A DNA stretch of 64,000 bases from Linepithema humile (taxonomy: Eukaryota; Arthropoda; Insecta; Hymenoptera; Formicidae): positions 32,908,764 through 32,972,763 of the forward strand of contig NC_090129.1 of assembly GCF_040581485.1 (NCBI RefSeq). The letters are read 5' to 3'. Below are positions 13,701 to 27,240 of this stretch, one piece after another. Position numbers and translations under genes: made by a program. The first letter of the stretch is position 1. Each line of letters starts with the position of its first letter. The notes under the pieces are model-generated. The model worked only from the letters and a program-made list of their open reading frames with translations, ran no database searches and was not told the DNA's origin.

Positions 13701-16166
13701 TTAACATGAGATTTATACTTTTGAACGCGCAGTAATGAAAAAAAATTCATGAATATAAATGTATCGAGGTGCATCCTTATCATATTATTATTTTTTAATA
13801 AAAGACACTTGGCAAGAAATACAAAATCGAATTTCATGACCGAAGCTTTCGAATTATGAAATATAATCTCACATTTCTCACACATTTGCTGGCTTTACAA
13901 TATGTATTCTTTTCTTCAGTGGTCTTGTTCTAAAAAAATAGGATATATAGCGTGTCTATATTTCTTCAGTCTACATTTTTTATTGATTTTCATGCAGCTT
14001 TTTTTTTACGATTTTTTAAGCTCAATAAAAAAATCGCACAATCAAGTCGTCGCTAATGAATCTTCCTATTGCATAATTTTCACATAAAAAAGTGTTAAAA
14101 GAAATCGTTTATAAGTGAACGAATAAATGACTGTAATATCGAATGATTAGAATGAATCACAAATTAGTTTACAATGATGCAATTGCGTGATGATGTCAAT
14201 GAACTATTGTTTCAGGATCTTATTACCGACGTCATGCCTCTGCGCCGCCGACGGACCGCGCACCGATGTCTAGTACGGACGACGATCACAGCGGATCGTC
14301 AGAGACGGAAAACACATCGTCGGACACGTCGACGACCCATCGCGTCAATCGTCATGCCGTGTCCAATCAAGATTCTAACACGCGCAGGAAACGACGTGGC
14401 AATCTACCGAAAGAGGCAGTTTCGATACTGAAAGGCTGGCTCATGGAGCACAGATACAATGCATATCCTAGCGAGACCGAGAAGGAGTCTCTTAGTGTAC
14501 AAACACAACTTTCGAATCTCCAGGTATTCTATTTCTGTTTATTTTTGTTTAATAAAAAGTAAATATTACGGTAGTTTCATTACGAGGACGTAATACGAAT
14601 AAAATTTCTTAGCATTGCAGTCTAAATTTCAGAACGGAAGAATTAATGTTGTCATTCAAACTGATTCTTTGTTAAATCAATTTGCTAACAACATTACCGA
14701 TATCGAATTGTTGCAGGTGTGTAACTGGTTTATAAACGCCAGACGGCGCATTTTGCCTGAACTGATTCGCAAGGACGGCAAGGATCCTCATATGTACACG
14801 ATATCGCGCCGCGCCCGTCGCGTACACGCGACTGGTTCTCGACCAGGTCGCAAGACTTCCTCTGAACTGATGGAGACTGATGGCGACAGTCCACCGAGGC
14901 CGGAGCAGAATTGGGACTCGCACGTCGAAGATATCAATGAGGCTGCATCAACAACGCAGGAGAATGAGAAGGATCGTGACTACGATGAGGAACCGGTGTA
15001 TCGGTTAGTACTCTTTTTTTTTCCACTGTATTCTCATCGGAAAAAATTGCGCCGATTTACACATTTAGCTAAAAAGTTTCGGAACTAAATTGATAAAAGA
15101 ACATGGAAAGTTTATTTGTAAGATTTTATTATTGTTCTACACATTAAATTTCCACGATGTGATAATTTCAATTTAAACACACTCGACAAAACGATGACGG
15201 ATGTCTGGAAGGTATTTTAGAAATTTTCTTTATCTTCGATCAAGTTTCTTTGAATATTGAACTATTCCTTTTAAATATAATTTTGTGGAGCGAAAAGTCT
15301 TCGGCTATTCATTGGATTTTGATTTTATCGTGTGTTGACTTGTTCGCGCTTATCTCCGTTTGTACAATTCCATTCCGGCGAGATCTGGCTGTGTCTTCGG
15401 TATTGTGAAATTAAAAACGTATAAATAAAGTATATAAAAATACTGGAAGCAAGGTTTATCTTTCCGCAGAAATGAAGACAGTCCGATTACAAATGATTAC
15501 GCAAGCAGTCCGAATGGTTACCACAGTGAGGAGGAACACCCTTTGACACAGTGGCCCAATGTAATCGTTCGTCCCTACGCGGAGCCTCAAGTTAAGCAGT
15601 TAGACGACAACGCTATGTCCAATCCCCTCCGACGCGGGTAAGTTCAGTAATCTACAATAATTATATCAAACGAGAGAAGAGTAGCAACTGTCGATATTTT
15701 CCAAATGCCTCGACGATAATAATTAAAAAGTAATTCGAAAAGTAAGATGTTGAAAAGAATTGTTATTCTCTGATGTGTGTTTTCGATTTCTCTCGGAGGA
15801 TCGTTGTCGAATTTTATGCACAGCTAATAAACACCATGTCGCTGGTAGGAAAAACTGGATAACAAATTGGACGTGCCATTTCTTATTTTTAGGAGTAACG
15901 ACAATTCGGATAGTTCTCCCGATATTTCGTCCGGCGAGCCCGCAGCATACTGGAGCGCTCCACGGGAGCACTTGCTGACGGTACCTGGAGTTCAGCAACA
16001 GCAACAAATCGAGATTCTCAATCGCGGTCTGCCATTACGGAGTCTCAAGAACGCCTACATTCACCAAGACAGTGGAGACAATTTCAGCATGCTTGTGGAA
16101 CTTGCCGTTGCCCGACGGGAAGCAACATACGCTATGAACGAGGCTAGCGCCGTCAGCTGCGAGTAA
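4785..16166 (+). CDS. TGIF-type TALE homeodomain transcription factor (achintya/vismay homologue)
   Basis: Five coding exons: 4785-4836, 14216-14523, 14717-15003, 15470-15637 and 15893-16166. All have GT-AG borders and matching phases, giving 362 residues. The TALE homeodomain spans about residues 75-137. It has the three-residue insertion before helix 2 (AYP, residues 100-102) and a recognition helix VCNWFINARRR split by an intron after residue 120. The GNLPKE start and the KDGKDP..YTISRR tail are typical of the TGIF subfamily, which represses or modulates transcription at TGTCA-type sites and acts in TGF-beta signalling; in flies achi/vis are needed for spermatogenesis. Regions outside the homeodomain are acidic and Ser-rich. 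The first exon encodes only 17 residues before a 9.4-kb intron. The second-exon Met at 14266 is an alternative start. Which fly paralogue is closer cannot be told, so no symbol is given. Confidence 0.93.
4837..14215 (+). other. Intron 1 of the TGIF-type gene
   Basis: A 9.4-kb intron from donor GTATAG to an acceptor ending TTTCAG. It is AT-rich with poly-T at about 11863-11885. It contains CpG-richer islands near 9300-9560, 10440-10860 and 11400-11720. The 9.4-kb island has a TCAGT initiator-like motif near 9504 and could be an internal promoter. Frames of 103-158 codons (for example 13233-13709 and 11640-12035) have no recognisable domain; one runs through the poly-T tract. I see no nested gene. 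Confidence 0.6.
5925..5978. repeat. GC/GT dinucleotide microsatellite
   Basis: An alternating purine-pyrimidine tract, first (GC)n then (GT)n, lying in TGIF intron 1. Such tracts favour Z-DNA and are length-polymorphic. Nothing else is seen here. Confidence 0.85.
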
Positions 16167-19100
16167 GGAACGCATTAGTGGGACACCCTTTCGGTATCTA
16201 TAAAAAGAAAAGAAAAAAGAAAAAAAAAGAGGAAACTCTTTCCATAAAAATTAAAAAAAAAGGAAAAGAAGAAAAAAAAATTTACTTTTTAGATTAAGCT
16301 CGTCGCTCGGCACTCGGCGTTCCTCACGTTCGCCTGATACCGGTACCAAAATGATGGCAACGCGCGAGAGCCGGCCAATGGATTTTTATACAGTAGAGCT
16401 TCCGTACTTTTACGATCCTGATTTTGAAAATAGGGAAAAACACACGTGAGCATTTTCACGAATACCATTACAATGTGCGATTTATTTTCAACGAAGAGGT
16501 GAAAAAACATTTTGGCACCTCCTTTGGCTGATTTTGCTGGTTATATCCTGTCGTTACTTTGAAAATTTGTGCTTTATCGTGTCGATTCAAGTTTTTAGAC
16601 TAATGTTAAACTTTTAATTTTTAATTAGATTTCGAGTAGAACTTTCTAATTTGACATTTTCTGATTTGAATGCCATGCAGCGCGATGTATTCTCGTTATT
16701 CTTTCGAAAACTACACCATCACGCTAAAATGAACTGATGGACTTTATCGCAGCATTTCAAAAGGCTTCGAAAGGCGAATCGGAACTTTTGTAATGTCGAT
16801 CACGCTCCTTCGCATTTTTTGATATGAAACAGGAGAAGCGCGATCGCGTGGTTTGACATTTTTCATCGTGAAACAGGAGAAGCAAGATCGCGCTGCTTGA
16901 CACTTTTCGAGTGTATTCCTACAATAACTCGTCACGCTCAAATGATTAAGATAATATTCTAGGCGAACCTTTAACGCACCTAGGATGAAAGCAGCACATA
17001 TCGATGATGAGTGTGTGAAAAAATAGATAACTGAATTTCAACATCGCAAGTGTGATAGACGCGAAAATGCTCAGACTATTTTATGCAAAATACACGGAAC
17101 GCTATTTCTAGAGTGTAATAATCAGAGAATGATCTCTAACAATCGATTGATCGCTCAATACTTAAGCGCGTCCTTCTTGGATCCGTCTCTTATTGATGAC
17201 ATCGGTATAGCAATCCTTTGAGAGAGCTTTCGAGAGGCTTCACCGGATATCGGGTTGTCTTACCGCGGAGATACGCCGAGTTACCTGAACTTTATTATAA
17301 ATAAATTACGAAAAGAGAAGTCCCTTTCGCGTTTACGGACTACTAGATATATACACGCGCAATCGGCGACGTGTACAAAAACGTAAAGGGGATTTGAGTA
17401 ATCGAAAACGAGTGCCAAAGTGCTAGCCGAGCATCACTCTGCCTTAAGAGAAACAAGTCTGACAGTTATATAAGCATGTTATTAAAAAAATAATCGCACA
17501 AGTACAAAAGTATATTCGCTCTTCGTGTTATGCCGGAGAAGTAATCGTTAGTTAGCTGAATAGAGGTATCTGAAAATCTACAAAGCGGCATCGAGACTAT
17601 ATTTGAAGCATTGTTTCTAGTAATAGCGTTCCTGCTCAAGATAATTTTTTTTCTCAACTCCGATTTTTATGTTTTGTTATAGAGATGTAAGTATACGAAT
17701 TTTTGAACTATGTGAAGCGAATTTACTTGTAGAAGTACAATTGACAGGGTAGTTTGCAGTGTAACGAGCATATTGATGTTCACATAATTTCCATCTGTCG
17801 GTGAGACGCGATAGTATCCATTTTTATCTTACAATTTTCGCGACGTTCTCTCCGACACTTTCAAACTTCTCGATTGTTCTATTTCAGTTTGAGTTGTTTT
17901 TGAATTTTGTTTGACCTTCGGGAAAATCTGAAAATGTTGCATTGAATATTTTCTGTTGCCCTCGCGATTCGCATTTATTTCGTTGCCCACAAATCATGAT
18001 GTATTTCAATCAAAATCACGATTATACGCACACTTTCGTGTGTAACTGCACGCCAAAGAGATGTGCGTGCCAGGGTGATGCATTTTCGCACAAATGTGTC
18101 GCACTCTCGGGGCCGATAAACTTTCTCTTTTTCAAAGTATATCGATAAGGGGAGAGTGATGAAATTAAAGGAAATTATGACGAATAAGGAAATTTTTATA
18201 TTGTGTACATATGTATATGAGACGTGTCTCGAAAATAAATATATGAACGCAATTAGAAGAAAACCAAAATTTATTGAATAACGTTACGTTGCAAAACAAC
18301 TAAATGTGTGTATGAATGTATTGAAAATGTTTTTATTATTCATTTTTTTTTAAATAAATCTTCCTTTCTTTTTTTTCTAGTTTTAATTGCGTTTGTATTA
18401 TGTTTTCATGTACTCGACATGCCTCGTATATCAATAGCAATATAAAACGCTTGGAAATGACACGCACTTGGAAAGAAGTGTACTAGGGGGAAAACCAAAG
18501 ACTTATTAGTAAATACTAATTAAATCACGCTGATCGCTCCATTAGACAAAGTTGTGGCGGTATGACATGACGTTCTTTTGTCTAAATGTGACGGAAGACG
18601 AAACAATAATTATGCAAGCTCGCTTAAAACTCCACCCAGATTGGCACGTGGGTATTCGTTGCACGTTTTTGCTTATACGCGTGTGTACTACTTCTCGAGA
18701 ATGATTGAGATATTGCGCCGATGTTTTATGAAGCAGCAGTTAGCTAGTGGACTAGTGGGCGATGAACCTGTGTTCACGGATAGAAAGTTGTTGAACGTGT
18801 AAAAACGTTTGATTGAAATTTATTTTAATACGGCGATCATTGCAATGATCTTGTTGTTACAGTGATAAAAATAGTAGTTTCTATTAGTGTGTGATGGTGG
18901 AGAGGGGTAAAGTACGGAGAAAACGGAACGAACGGGTGAGCCCAGAATTTGGCATACGCGAGAGGGAGGAGAGAATAAGCGAAGAACAAGCGAGGGATTG
19001 CAAGATGATTAACGACTTACAACGTAAAACACTTTGATAATCGGCAGGGGAAGGGAGGGAGGAAGGACAAAGCAAAGAATGATAACGATGACGAATGCAG

Positions 19101-22100
19101 ATTAGCTAAATTTTTGTTTTTGTTATGTGTATTGCATGAATGGAAAAAAAAATGTGGACATTGGTAGATTCTCTGCTGCGGCTTTTTGCATAATTTTTCG
19201 GAAACCAGTGTCGACTTACGTTTTAAAGTAAATTAGAGTCATTGGTGTAACTTGAATTGGCTTCAATCAACATTTTATCTATATATTTCGAAATATAAAC
19301 TTATACTTTAACTAATATTTTATTAACACTAGTTCGAGGCAATAATTCTTAAACATTTTGGAACCAAACAAAACATTATGAAAGATTTATAAAAAAAGCT
19401 ATAAGGGATAACAAAATATTGATGATCGTTATTATTCTTTCACCTACGTCAAAATGCGTTGCGTTGTAAATAATTATATAATTTAGAGATTGAAGTTTTC
19501 ATATGAATTTCTGTCGTACTGAATTTTTACTTTTTATTCGAAGAGAAGCTTTTTCTTAACTTTGACTCAAGGTTGTAAAACCCTGGCGTCCGTATATATC
19601 GTCGAAGGCAATCAGTCTTCATTTACTTACAGTTAGCACGGGATACGTCTTTTCTTTTCGTTTTTGTTCTTTTTTCGTTATTATTCGCCCCGTTTTACGG
19701 AAGTAACATGCAGTCGGTTTCACTGGCTCTTTTAAATGTTTCACTCGATCTTTGTTTTTTTCTCTTTTTTCCCCCTCCCCTTTTCTTTTTTAATTGTCGG
19801 GAAGAGCCGAGGAGAAATCGGTTGTGAATTTAGATTACAGTCACCGTCGCTGAAATCGGCCTTTAATCGGCAACGAATAGTCGGAGCGAGCCTGTCGGGA
19901 ATGACTAGCCCGATGGATAGATAGTAAGAAAAGCATAACTGAACGCGCTAAAATTGTGAGCGTATCGTTTGTCTTATAAATATTAGAACGATAAGGATAG
20001 TAACAGACAACTATCTTCGTTATTTTTATCCCTACAAGTTGAGAGTCGCATCGATAGAAACTTCACTGTAAATTTATTCAGTGATGAAAAAAGAGATTAA
20101 ACATTTCATTATCAAAGTCGTTCTCTCGATAATACATTCATATTGATCCAATACATCGACAATATATTATTGATACAATAATTTGATCATGAAGTATGCC
20201 TCAAATTAACCGGAGAAAATGTGTTAAATTATTTTCAATTGGAATTTCTTCATACGAGATAGTGTAAAATTATGTTCTGCAATACTTAAATTTAAGCTCG
20301 AGTCTTTCTCTTTACATTTATTCGCACCAGATTAATTCAAATGGAATTTCAGAATTAAGTGATTCAGGCTGCATATCATGTGTCGATTTTTCTAGAAGAT
20401 TGCTTTCATTTTTATCGCGTTTAACAGCAGAATATATAGTAAAGTTAAATTTGTCCAGCTTCCGATCGCAAGACACAATTCTCTATCATAAATCTTTTTT
20501 GATTTATTTAAACTTTTCTTGTTATATTCCGGCGATACTTCTTCTAAAACTTCTTTAGTAGTCCGCTTTTGGTAATCTGGCTTGCAAATAAAATGTTCTG
20601 GAGACACTTATCAGGCAGTCCTAAAGCACATTTCATTCCTTCGATCATCGTATCTTTTCTTAGGTGTGACTTTCAATCTCTCAACTCGTAGGGGTAAAAA
20701 GTAACGGCTTAGGATAATAATCCAATTATCTAATAGATTAGATGTTGTTTTAATACTTGCAAGCGATGCGCTTGCAACTTTAGCGCGCGTTTAATTTAAT
20801 TTGATGAAACATCCTATACGTAGATCATAAGTGCGTGGGTTACTATGCTTCTGCAATGGTGCAACCACACTGCCACGTAGCGAGCCAAGTGTCTTAATCT
20901 CGAGTTTTATTTTGTCTTTTATTTTTCGATAACGCGCGCACGTTATTGACTATCCTTGTATCGGGCGCGCGTGCAGGATTCACAGGATCCCGGCGAATCG
21001 ATCCCCTACCGTTGCTATTTGTACAAAAACTTACCGACCTAGAATTAAGTGTGCCTTCACCGAGACGTCCCGAATTCACGAGGGATCTCCTTTAGCGTGT
21101 AGTTACGACCATGGTACAACAACGATGCGGACAATCCGCCAAGAGAAAAAAAAAAAAAAGAAAGAAAATGAAAAACGGCGAACAGTCGAGCGAATCCTCG
21201 ATTCTTGCCGTTCGAGCTCACAGCGATCGCGCATTTTTTACACTCTTAATAATCCACTCACTAATCGACTATAGGATTAATGTGCTTTCGAAACATTATC
21301 CGCAAGACAGAAGGTACTTATCGTGTGTTTGATTGGAATCTTGCAGTCTGCGATCAGCGCAAAGATACCGCGCGCGGCGCGCTGCAATCAAGAAATTTGA
21401 TCATGAATATAAAGTTTGGATATGCGTTTAGACCCCCTTTTAAATTGTCGATTTTTATATTCTTGCTATAGAAGAGTTCGCGAATTCGATTGCGATGTTG
21501 ACGTATAGCACGACTTTTCACGTTAAGGCATGCGAAACGGCGATGTAACTCGCTTTCGTCAAAATTTGAGCCGAGAAGTATCTACGGTTAAGTCGTAATG
21601 TTAGTGTTTATACAAAGCTATTCATATTAAAGATATTATTATGAGAAATTTACAAAGAAAGCTACCTTTTTCTACAATCGATAATGCTCTCGCGATTTTC
21701 TAAAGTCTTTGCGCAAAGCGAGTTTAAGTCGTTGTTGCATGTTAAGCTCTTCGTACAATTGCAGGATACTGGAGGAAGACTGTTCACTCCTTTCGCTGCA
21801 GCAGTGTAATCGATTTAAAAGTTTTCCTATTACTGACCCCAAGATACACGATGGATACAAAAAAAAAAAAAAACAACTAGCCGAAACCGATTTGTCGATT
21901 GCGGAAATTTGATAAGGCGACGTTTCTCGCGAAAAACACGGCAGGATTGCAGTTTCGTTTGTTGTTCGGGCACACGATAATCAAGAATTGCGGCGTTTTA
22001 ATGCCGCTTTCGATGCGGGAACATATGTTCAGATCTTGAACATAGATGTCTTAACACTTACGCACAGATTTGTAACAGCCGACAAGAAAAAGAGCGTTTT

Positions 22101-22800
22101 TTCAGCTGCATCGAAATTGTTAGAGCCGCTCGTGGAAGTTTCACTCTACGCGCCGATAAGCATATCGCTTTACTCTTAGACAATAACTCGATCGCGCCCA
22201 GAAATATGTCACTTAATTGATTTGTACAAGTATACCGATTTTAAGTTTGGCTCACACACACACATACACACATACACAAACACACACACGAACACGTACA
22301 CACAGCGTAAAAAATTGTACAGGTGCCATAATACCGAGTTGATGTAGTTTAAGCCTTAGTATGGCTAGATATTGGTTTAAGGTTTAATCATACTTAACGA
22401 TACGTTACTGCTAGTTGCGTATATAATCGTATAAGTGTATACGCGCAGTTTTTTTCTTTCTCTCCTTCCTGTCGACTTGAATCTTTATATGTGATTTGTT
22501 CAATTTATATTGCAAAGATTTGTTGTGAATGAGGGTCTCGTGCGCGTTCCGACGATCGCGGCTACGACGATCCTCCGCGATTTCGTGAGAGCTACTCTGC
22601 CTCTTATTAAATGGCGCGCGACTAGACAAGCGGCAATTGGGAAAAGAGCGAATACACTGGTGATTTATCTACGTAGTTCCCGATTTAGCGCGCGAGGATC
22701 GCGCGCGAACCTTTAAGATCATTTAGGACTAGTATTATCGTATTAAGATATTGTTCGTATCACAGATAGTTACAATAAAACTGTTGCAGTCTTTTAAATT
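16167..22800 (+). other. Probable long 3' UTR of the TGIF-type gene, or intergenic DNA
   Basis: No coding gene is visible. AATAAA polyadenylation signals in the + orientation occur at 17300-17305, 18234-18239 and 22774-22779, so the transcript could end anywhere from about 1.1 to 6.6 kb past the stop codon. The block has an even, moderately CpG-rich composition up to about 22.8 kb, unlike the more AT-rich DNA after it. It includes A-rich runs at 16200-16280 and a CA repeat near 22.25 kb. The assignment is inferred. Confidence 0.35.
22252..22304. repeat. CA-rich microsatellite
   Basis: A run of (CA)n interrupted by TA, AA and CG dinucleotides, located in the putative long 3' UTR of the TGIF-type gene. 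Confidence 0.8.
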
Positions 22801-24315
22801 CTTCTTTTATTTGCAACCTCCGCTCCGCATCCTTACGTATGCGCCTTATATATCCTTATACGTGGTTGTGAGAAAGGGCTCATTTTTTTTTTGCGTCCTT
22901 TGAGATATTTCGAAGTCTAATTTCTATCCAATCCTTTTTCTTTCGTCATCTTTAACATTGTTAACGGTAAGAGCTTATTACATATTTTCGAACCGTAATA
23001 TCCTTCCCTACGTAACCCCTTTTTTTCTTCTCTCCTCGGCGATGCTTATATACCGCTACTTCTTCCGTGGATACTCCTTGATTTTCCCTTTTTTCATTCT
23101 CTGGCGGGGACTGGCTCTTTCATTTGCGTAACATCTGTCTTCCTTTTCCGCACGCATGTCTCTTCGTTTGCTCGTTCTCAATAACTTTCCGCATATTCAG
23201 ATCCAGAACGGCGAAGCGGGTTCACGCAGCACTCTGCCGCTATTTTGAACAATATATTGTGCCTTTATTCCGAATTCTTCCTTTTGTCGCTAATATTATG
23301 TGATGTGTACGCAACTAATTAGATAATGTAAATGTAATAAACAGTCATAAAGAGCAGTATGACAAGAGACATGTTTACTTTGTTGTATTTTCGAATTTTC
23401 ATTTTATTTTTACACTGTCTTATCTTTTCCCCCACTTTGAGACTTCCCTTTTTATGTGTAAATTTAAAAAAAAAATTTGCATGAAGCATGATATACTAGC
23501 ACAATGTTTCTGAAATTCGTTCCTTCCGATTGTACGATTGTTATTGTTTCTGCGTTTGAAACAGAATAAATTCAAGGGAAAAAGCATCTTATTGCTCTAT
23601 TTTCTTCTTATTTTTATAATTGTTCTTTCCAAACAGAAGCGTGCCGCGAATAATGTTGGACAAAATGTATATTCGGACAACGAAGTCGAGGAAGCGGTTT
23701 CCCGTACATGCGTGGCCGCGTGTATCAAGAAGCGGGAAAGGAGGGTGCACATGATTAACGCGATTAAAGGGGGGAGATCGGCGCGCATCGGAGACGGCGA
23801 GAGCGCGTGCGAGAGCGCGGTCAGTCTGAAAAAGTCGGCGAGTGACTAGATAACTCGGTGAGCGAGCGAACCGAATCCGGTGCACCACGGCCGTCGCACC
23901 TGCGAACGTTCCCTTACGGATAAAACGCTGCTGCGCGTCCCGAAGCGATGGATTAAAACGGATAATCCGTTGATGAAGGAAGGTTTTTGTGTCGAAAACA
24001 GACTGATTCGCATCGCCCCGAAAAAAATTTACGCGCTCTCAAATTGATCGCTGAAACAGGATGTAGACACAGAATTGATAAAGTGCTCTGGAAAGACTGA
24101 CGCAATTGGCATGAATTGGCACGCTGATTGAGAGTTTCATCAATATATCAGAAATTGATGTAAATATAAACATAGATAATCCATTAATAAAGAACGGCAC
24201 TTCGAGAGGGCAGAATTCAGATTGACACGTACACACGCACGATCCGATCAGTTCGTATAAAAAAAATCCCAAGTGTACACTTGTTCACATCGCATTCGGT
24301 GAGCTCGTGCGGGTT

Positions 24316-24901
24316 TCAGTGCGAACTAAACATCGCGATTAATCGTATCGTGCTTGATTAATTCGATTTGAAGGACAAACATGCATCCAATGCAAAATCA
24401 GACGCGATGAAGATGAAGACAGAGTTGACCAGGTCGACGCGATTATCCGCACGACGATAGATCGCAATTGATCCATCAATATCTGCTCAAACCGCCGTCC
24501 GTCCGTTTTTCGGATAAGACGTAATAAAAAAAAAAAAAAAAAACGAAACACGTGCGCTCTAATACAATAAGAAGAACTGGATGTTCATCTTTTCGCGGTG
24601 TTCTATTTTCTTTTTCTTTCACAGTGGACGATGCGTAGCGTCACACTTGCATGTCGAAACGGGTGACACGTACGTGTAATCAAGTGATACTCGCGATTGC
24701 ACCGATTCGCAAAAACGCCACCAAGAATTGCGCAGCGCACCGACGGTTTTGTTACACCATGCTTCGCCGCGGCTCCTCTTGTTAATCAGATCTGTTAATC
24801 AGTGTGTGTCAAGATTACCCTACATATCACCAAGCGCCGGCGGATTCATCCGCGAGCCGTGCGTCGACATCGCGAAATTTCGCGCCTGCTGCTGAATAAA
24901 G
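24316..24901 (+). promoter_or_regulatory. Possible promoter and non-coding first exon
   Basis: A TCAGT initiator-like motif at 24316-24320 is followed by about 580 bases of CpG-rich sequence. This ends at a good splice donor, AAAG|GTGAGA, after 24901. A gttacag acceptor-like site (AG at 29067-29068) lies just before the first ATG of the DM4/12 gene, so this could be its untranslated first exon across a 4.2-kb intron. It might belong to another transcript or none. The model rests only on motifs and composition. Confidence 0.25.
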
Positions 24902-26889
24902 GTGAGATAACATACACGCGCGTTTGTTACACGAATATTAATTTAGTTGCTCGCAGCTCTTAAATCTTAATTGATTCATCATTTTTCTCGATTATGTCCC
25001 TGTTTCTCGTGCGAGTGATTTACAATTAATGCTACACGATTTAAAAACTCTCCTTCGTACCAATATATTTTTCAAAAATTTGTAATAAAATTTTACACAT
25101 TAATAACAAACAATCAGAATGAATGTTGCTGTTCTCTTCTTCGGTTTAATAGAGCGTCAAACTTTTTCCGCAGCGTTGTCCATTCAATTCTTTTTTATTT
25201 CGCTATTCGAAAAAGTGCTGCCGCGAAGACGGACAGATAGATTGCAGGACGACGATTCACCGGTTTGCTGAAGCGAGCGAACAGGTTAATCTTCGTGGTT
25301 AGGCACGTGTGGTGGATACGCGAGGCTTATGATTATTGATCGAAGACATCGACTAGTCCACATGGATGCGGCATAACGCGATTGTATATACGTTTTCGCA
25401 TCGCATACTTTTTAAAACCGAAGCACCAACAATTGAAATCATATTTCGTCTTTGCGATGCACGTAGAAATTTATCGGAACATTGATCGCGACTTGTTGTC
25501 ATCTTCTTATCTTCAACGTATCTTAGCGGTCACAAAATAACGTGAGTTAAATTTCTATTAACAATCCAATTAAAATTGATGACCAAGTTTAATTGAAATT
25601 ACACGGAAAAATAAGATCCTCTCTTTCTAATAATAAACGCAACAATTGCTAGCACATATTATTCAATTATTACGTGAGCAAAGCAAATTTACATTTACGA
25701 TTTCCATCTGAATGTCGCCAGTATGTGACAGTCACAGCGAGACGTCAGCGAATCATTACATTCACTTTCAGACAAATATGTAATAGGCACATATACATCG
25801 GCATGTGCGGCGGAAAATCTCGGATTACAGAGGCACGATTCCATGCGTGTTGAGATTTGCGCATTAATGAGCGTATGCGTGTCTTAAGAAAGAAATATTC
25901 GTACTATAAAAGAAACGATTGCAATGCGTATAGTAAATCTCTAGATTAACTTATTCAAATTTGTGAAACTGTAAAACTAGTTCAATACTTTTTTAACTTT
26001 TATTTTTCTTTCGAAGAAACCAAAAATCAAAAATTTTTACTGCACAGTGTTTGAATTTAAAAACTTTTCTTTAACAGTGAAATCTCTCTTCTGTTACTGA
26101 TCGTCTGTAAATTGGAAATCTAAAAAAAAGTTTACGCTGAAAGTATAAGGCTTGTAAATATTCGAAGAACGATCAAAATTTTAATCTTGTTGATCTTTTG
26201 ATATATCTTTTTAATACTAATAGCAATATGTTCTGCTAATTACCACAATTTTTTCTAGTTTTTAATTCCTCGCTTGAACGAAACATCCGCGCGTGATCTT
26301 AGAAAGTAGCTGATTACGCTCAATAAGTACTCTTCGTTACACATGGCTACACGCACACACGCGCCGTAAGCTACAGATTAATTATTTGACGGGATGCTCG
26401 CTGTGGAGCCGTGTATTTAGCGTTAGCAATGCTCGGAGTCCCGAGACTTGGTCTAGAACCAAATGATCTTGATTACGAATAAATCCGTCAGCTACACTCA
26501 TCATCGTATCGATAAGTCGAATATTGTATAGAGTTTCACAGCGGCGTCTTTTAACATTATTATTTTGCGAAAATAATTATTTTTTTCAACAAATAATTGG
26601 TCGATCAAATTAAATTGAAGAATACTTAAGATTACTAACAGGATAACTTTATATAATTTATCATTCAAAGAAAGAACGGTTTAACAAATATTTTATTTAT
26701 TCGCTAAGATATTTAAATGAAGATTTTTAACTACTTTTGAACAAAATGCAATCAGAAAATGTAGATCTCGCTTACAAAAGAGTTTAATATTACTATAGAA
26801 TACCTATAAAGATTTATTATAATATTTGGAAGATTTTTATTTTTCATCGTTTACTCAAAAATGATCAATTTTCCAATATTTTTCCATAA

Positions 26890-27240
26890 GAATTTTTTTT
26901 AACGAACAGAGCTTTGGGTGGAAATTCTACACGTGGATTTTGTGCCGATTTCGAGCCGCCTAAGCGGCTTAAAGAAGCCTGTCGCTGAGTCACCCTCAAA
27001 AGAACGCTTCGAATTCCGAATACGAAAACCATCCGCAAAAAAGCAGGTCTTTAAAATCGATCCGGTTTTACAACCTAACGGTGCCTTACCAAAGACGAGA
27101 TGGCCTGCGACCGGGACCGTAATTGCAGGTGGTTTAATTCGTCGGGCGGTGCGGCTCTCTTCTCGGACGACACGGCGCACATATCAAAATATGCGGGTCA
27201 ATAATTTGTATTCCATACGATGCACTTAGCGGTCGGCCCA
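26890..27240. other. GC-richer island with overlapping open frames on both strands
   Basis: An island of about 350 bases with distinctly higher GC sits in AT-rich DNA. It keeps frames open on both strands (+ 26918-27229, 103 codons; - 26899-27180, 93 codons). The plus frame is strongly basic and has a segment PSKERFEFRIRKPSAKKQVF. I recognise no domain. It may be a relic exon, a transposon fragment or a conserved non-coding element. Confidence 0.3.

Noticed and set aside
13233..13709. 158-codon plus-strand frame in TGIF intron 1
   Set aside because: It starts at a non-ATG codon, has no domain, changes composition midway and lies inside an intron.
14615..14716. In-frame extension upstream of VCNWFINARR (MQSKFQNGRINVV...)
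   Set aside because: Joining exon 2 directly to 14717 restores the continuous TALE homeodomain (LSNLQ then VCNWF), so this stretch is intron.
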